Source of the DNA: Chloroflexota bacterium
Lineage (GTDB): Bacteria > Chloroflexota > Limnocylindria > QHBO01
DNA length: 64,000 nucleotides
NCBI GenBank assembly: GCA_013816405.1
Contig: JACDEL010000002.1
Location: forward strand, 20,325-84,324
Direction of reading: 5' to 3'
This document shows, piece after piece, positions 60,996 to 64,000 of the stretch. A model generated the notes under the pieces. It searched no databases. It was not told the origin of the DNA and saw only the letters and a program-made list of their open reading frames with translations. Position 1 is the stretch's first letter. Every line of letters begins with the position of its first letter. The position numbers and the translations under genes are program-made.

Positions 60996-62450
60996 CTACT
61001 CGCCTGAGCCGTCATCTTCGAAGACCGAGGCGCCGGCCACGACGGCCCGTGGCTCCCCTCCGCCAAGCGCCGCTGGCAGGGGGCGCGGCTGATCCGGGAT
61101 CGAGACGAATTGGTCGACCAGTGAGCGGGTGCCGGCGATCCCGAGGTGGTCGAACAGGAGCCCGAACTTCGTGTGCAGGTTGGCGCCGACCTGCTCCTGG
61201 GCATCGGGCGGAAGGGTCCACAGCGCTCGCTTGAACGGCCCGATCGCCTTCTTGCGCGTCTTGTACAGGAACTGCTCGTCAGTCTCGTCGGGCTTGCGCT
61301 CATCGGCGCAGTTGGCGAGGCACCACGCCATCATCTGGGCGCGGAGCGCATCGGGCAGGCCGTCGTCGTCGTACAGGATGTTCTGGAAGCCAGTGGCCAG
61401 GTGGATCTCGGCGGTCCCGTTCGTGGGGAAGTGGTGGAAGGCCTCCTCGGGGAGGGTGCTCGCCCCATGCTGCACGGCGCCGGCCAGGCCGTACTCATCA
61501 CACGCGACAGCGGAGAGCCGCCGCAGCGTGCCGAAGTCGACGGTCACCATCGCCACGCTGCCGTCGGGGAGTACCACGCCACCGTGGCTGGTGCCGGTTT
61601 GGATGCTCACCTTGCTGATCCCCGGCATGCCCGTGCCGTGCAGCATCCCGAAGTAGCCATCCAGGTAGGCCCGCAGCTCACCTTCTGTCGAGTTGCTCTT
61701 CCCCACTTCACCGATCTCGCCGCCGATGCTGATCGTCACGTCGTCCGGCTCGATGGCCCGAATGAGCGCCGTCAGCTCGACCGTGTTGGCGACGTTGACG
61801 AGCTGCTCGGCCGCAGGGGTCGGCTGGGAGAGATCGACCAGCGTGCTGCTGTCGATGTCGATGTTGCAGAAGCCGGCCGCCACCGCCTCGCTGGTGAGCT
61901 GCTTGAGGCCGGACATCTCGGCGCCCGGGTCGGCCGCCCACTTGGTGGCATTGAACTGGAAGTGGTCGCCCTGCAGGAAGACGGGGCCGACCCAGCCGGA
62001 CCGAAGGGCGGCGGCGAGGATGACGGCCGCGTACTCGGCGGGACGCTGATCGGTGTAGGCCATCTCCGACTTCGCGATCTCGAAGATCATCGCGCCGGCG
62101 TCACGCTCCATGGCCGCCGAGAAGGCCTGTCGCGCAGTGAGGTAGGCGGCCGCCCGAACGTTGATTGCCGGCACGGTGAACTTCGTGGCGGCGAACTCGC
62201 CGCGCCCGCGGGCCATGTACAGCTCGTGGATGCTGGCGGACCCGCAGCCGAGGGCCTGCGATGCGCTCCAGATCAGCCAGCGCGCCGCGTCGCGCACGGC
62301 CTCATCAGCATTGAAGACGGCGTCATCAACCAGTCGGTCCATCGCCTCGCCGCGGATGCGGGTCTCGTCGTCGACAAGGAGGCGGGCCCCCTGGATGCGG
62401 GCGATCCCGTCCAGGCCCGCAAGCAGGTCCTGCGCGCTGGCCACGCTCAT
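60996..62450 (-). CDS. Class II (zinc) fructose-bisphosphate aldolase-like protein, long form
   Basis: A 484-residue class II aldolase. The zinc-ligand motif VFLQGDHFQFN has the catalytic Asp-His at 162-163; further zinc and substrate segments are GGEIGEVG, IQTGTSHGG and VQHGASTLP. It is about 130 residues longer than the common enzyme, with an N-terminal helical extension (about 1-85) and a longer C-terminus. Substrate could be fructose- or tagatose-bisphosphate or another sugar. It is cotranscribed with the cupin-cyclase. Confidence 0.87.
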   Translation of the reverse strand: MSVASAQDLLAGLDGIARIQGARLLVDDETRIRGEAMDRLVDDAVFNADEAVRDAARWLIWSASQALGCGSASIHELYMARGRGEFAATKFTVPAINVRAAAYLTARQAFSAAMERDAGAMIFEIAKSEMAYTDQRPAEYAAVILAAALRSGWVGPVFLQGDHFQFNATKWAADPGAEMSGLKQLTSEAVAAGFCNIDIDSSTLVDLSQPTPAAEQLVNVANTVELTALIRAIEPDDVTISIGGEIGEVGKSNSTEGELRAYLDGYFGMLHGTGMPGISKVSIQTGTSHGGVVLPDGSVAMVTVDFGTLRRLSAVACDEYGLAGAVQHGASTLPEEAFHHFPTNGTAEIHLATGFQNILYDDDGLPDALRAQMMAWCLANCADERKPDETDEQFLYKTRKKAIGPFKRALWTLPPDAQEQVGANLHTKFGLLFDHLGIAGTRSLVDQFVSIPDQPRPLPAALGGGEPRAVVAGASVFEDDGSGE

Positions 62451-62459
62451 GCGGCCATG

Positions 62460-62864
62460 CTAGCGGAGCGCCGAGACGAGGGTGAATGCGAGGAGTGGCG
62501 CGATCGGGAGGCCCACCGCGGCGGCCAGCAGGTACCAGTCTCGAGCGGCAATCCCGTCCGCCACGCCGCGTCGCCTCAGGCCACTCACCCAGGCATGGAC
62601 GGCCGACAGGCCACCGACATAGAGGACGGCGCCCAGGCCAAGCACGCCGAGGGTGAATGGCCGAAGCGCGACGCAGTCCCCCAGCGCCAGCGGCCCACCC
62701 GGCGGGCACGGCGTGGATAACTCCAGGGCGATGAATCCCGCCGCTGCAGCAACCACCACCAGCGACCAGGCGAGATGGGCGAGCAAGAGCCGCGAGATGG
62801 CGATGGGGGGACTAGCCGCCGGATCTCCATGCGGCGGCGGCAGCAGCCGCGGCCTCGGCCTCAC
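62460..62864 (-). CDS. Unknown small membrane protein
   Basis: A 134-residue protein with three hydrophobic segments (about 26-48, 68-90 and 108-130) and two cysteines (CPPGG and GDCVAL) in the first outside loop. No family recognised. The listed ATG overlaps the upstream gene by 53 nt, so the true start is probably a TTG near 62785 that begins directly at the first helix. It ends 9 nt before the aldolase gene. Confidence 0.5.
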   Translation of the reverse strand: MRPRPRLLPPPHGDPAASPPIAISRLLLAHLAWSLVVVAAAAGFIALELSTPCPPGGPLALGDCVALRPFTLGVLGLGAVLYVGGLSAVHAWVSGLRRRGVADGIAARDWYLLAAAVGLPIAPLLAFTLVSALR

Positions 62865-63393
62865 GGCGGGTGATGCGGCGATACTCGAAATACAGGTAGG
62901 CCAGGCTCATGGCTCCCCCACCGGCGGCGATGGCGCCAAGCGCCAGTGCCTGGAGAGGGAAGACAAGCGGGATCAGGCTCCCGCCGGCGAGGTTGAAGAG
63001 CATGAATGGGATGATCAGAAGCACTAGCGCCAGGTACTGCAGGAAGTCCAGGAATCGGATCAACGACCAGGCGAAGCCGCGTCGGCCGCGCGCCGCCTGG
63101 GTCCAGAGAGCGAGGATCAGGAGCAGCGTGAAGGTAGGCCCACCGATCAGCACCACGGCGACCAGGAACCCGACGTCCTTGCTGAAGCCCAGGTACAGGG
63201 TGGTGATGGTGTTGGCGTAGTTGGGGATGTAGCCGAGCACGAAGTAGACGAACAGGAAGAGCGGCACGCCCTTGAGCAGCGCGACCAGCCAGGTCTCGCT
63301 GCCGTACAGCAGCCAGCTCATGAAGTCGTCGATCTCGTGCGTGACGCGCGAGATCAGGTCACGCCGCGGCGGGACGCTGTAAGCGGTGCTCAC
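62812..63393 (-). CDS. Unknown four-helix membrane protein
   Basis: A 193-residue protein with four hydrophobic segments (about 38-58, 73-97, 110-138 and 140-165), and a charged, alanine-rich C-terminus (REAEAAAAAAAAW). No family recognised. It starts 7 nt after the cytochrome c stop, in the same operon, so it may be an accessory part of an electron-transfer unit that extends beyond the window. Confidence 0.6.
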   Translation of the reverse strand: MSTAYSVPPRRDLISRVTHEIDDFMSWLLYGSETWLVALLKGVPLFLFVYFVLGYIPNYANTITTLYLGFSKDVGFLVAVVLIGGPTFTLLLILALWTQAARGRRGFAWSLIRFLDFLQYLALVLLIIPFMLFNLAGGSLIPLVFPLQALALGAIAAGGGAMSLAYLYFEYRRITRREAEAAAAAAAAWRSGG

Positions 63394-63400
63394 GAGCGGT

Positions 63401-64000
63401 TCACTGCTTCTGGCTCAGCAGGAAGGTGATCAGCGCCTGCATGGCCGATGGGCTGATCGTGCCCTCCGGATGCACGGGCATGCCGGTCGCGGTCCCGTCG
63501 TTGTAGTTGACCGCCGAGTCGCGGATCCAGCGCTCAAGGAAGGTGCGCGAATCAGCCGCGTAGTCCGTCTTCAGCTTGTCGAGCTGAGTGATCGGGGTCG
63601 GTAGGTCGGTGACCGGCGCGTTGCCGATGTTCAGCAGGCTCGGGCCAATGGCCCCGGAGAGATCGGCGCCGTGGCATCCGCCACACCCCGCGTCGACGAA
63701 GACCTTCTGGCCTGCCTCGACCGTGTCGGGAACAGCCTGGTCCGGCTGGGAGCCCGCCTCCAGCGCCCAGGTCTCAACCAGCGCGGTCAGGGCATCGATC
63801 TGGTTGACGGTCAGCGGACCGCCGACCTCGGTGCTCCAGGCGGGCATCGGCGAGTTGACGTCGCCGGAGACGACCACCCCGCCGAAGCGGATCACCAGGT
63901 TGACGTAGTCTGGCGGGTCGCCGGCCTTGCGAATGTCCGTGAACGACCCGCCGTTCTGGGCCTTCAGCTTGTCGTAGATGCTCTTTGAGTGGAGGTCGGG
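63401..64000 (-). CDS. Diheme-type cytochrome c (5' end beyond window)
   Basis: 200 residues of a c-type cytochrome that begins outside the right edge. One complete heme domain has CGGCH and a probable axial Met in GTATGMPVHPEG. Upstream in the protein, NSPMPAWSTEVGGPLT resembles the axial-Met region of another heme domain whose CxxCH lies off the window, so at least two hemes are likely. It is the visible first gene of a minus-strand operon running to the cupin-cyclase. Confidence 0.82.
   Translation of the reverse strand, partial: PDLHSKSIYDKLKAQNGGSFTDIRKAGDPPDYVNLVIRFGGVVVSGDVNSPMPAWSTEVGGPLTVNQIDALTALVETWALEAGSQPDQAVPDTVEAGQKVFVDAGCGGCHGADLSGAIGPSLLNIGNAPVTDLPTPITQLDKLKTDYAADSRTFLERWIRDSAVNYNDGTATGMPVHPEGTISPSAMQALITFLLSQKQ

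Overview
The window is about 64 kb of dense, GC-rich bacterial chromosome. Genes are packed into operons with 1-8 nt overlaps (ATGA, TGATG, GTGA), and no stretch over about 300 bases lacks a gene or recognisable gene remnant. The mix suggests an aerobic, free-living Chloroflexota bacterium, perhaps of the Limnocylindria/Ellin6529 kind: aa3-type oxidase with CtaG, System I cytochrome c maturation, PucR and PyrR regulators, a GerW-like protein in a genome with no other sporulation gene visible, and many small lipoproteins. The phylum is an inference from gene content only. No transposase, integrase, rRNA or CRISPR array was seen.

Left part (1-20.3 kb). A GAF-GAF-nucleotide cyclase runs off the left edge behind an OsmC peroxidase. 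Next come a GNAT acetyltransferase, a GalT-like protein without the family's nucleophile, an ECF sigma factor with a zinc-finger anti-sigma/propeller partner, and pyrR. A six-gene minus-strand operon (14018 down to 6696) follows: AllH-, AllF/FdrA- and AllG-type oxamate carbamoyltransferase subunits, carbamate kinase, an isochorismatase-like hydrolase and an NCS2-type permease, divergent from a PucR regulator. This looks like an ATP-yielding ureide or purine catabolic unit. It lies between pyrR and pyrB-pyrC-(three unknown genes)-pyrE. The pyrB leader carries a PyrR-type RNA hairpin that covers the Shine-Dalgarno sequence.

Middle (20.3-36 kb). nnrE is followed by a cytochrome c and a CcoN-like membrane protein that lacks all canonical heme and copper histidines. 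An initiator tRNA-Met is followed by a one-gene cassette bounded by copies of the tRNA 3' end and its terminator. Then come a GerW-like protein, a saccharopine dehydrogenase-family protein, proline dehydrogenase and tRNA-Lys. Next is a phosphate block: DUF47 regulator, PiT transporter, pstS-C-A-B-phoU and a PhoB/PhoR-type pair, ending with a MarR regulator.

Right part (36-64 kb). The complete ccmABCDEFGHI operon (minus strand) lies beside ctaG, a thioredoxin-like lipoprotein, coxB-coxA-coxC and a cupredoxin, so heme attachment and terminal oxidase genes sit together. Beyond are a NarL-type kinase (frameshifted as given) and regulator, a TlpA-like protein, a second cupredoxin, a nickel/cobalt transporter, a decayed VanY-type gene, an HxlR regulator with a GAF protein, and an ECF sigma factor whose expected anti-sigma partner is replaced by a Rieske iron-sulfur protein. 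Transketolase-like and aminotransferase genes, an IscA/ErpA-type protein, a cluster of TACCAAT/ATTGGTA palindromes between convergent genes, a cupin-cyclase fusion, a long class II aldolase, two unknown membrane proteins and a partial cytochrome c complete the window.

All assignments come from reading motifs and gene order by eye. No similarity search was run.
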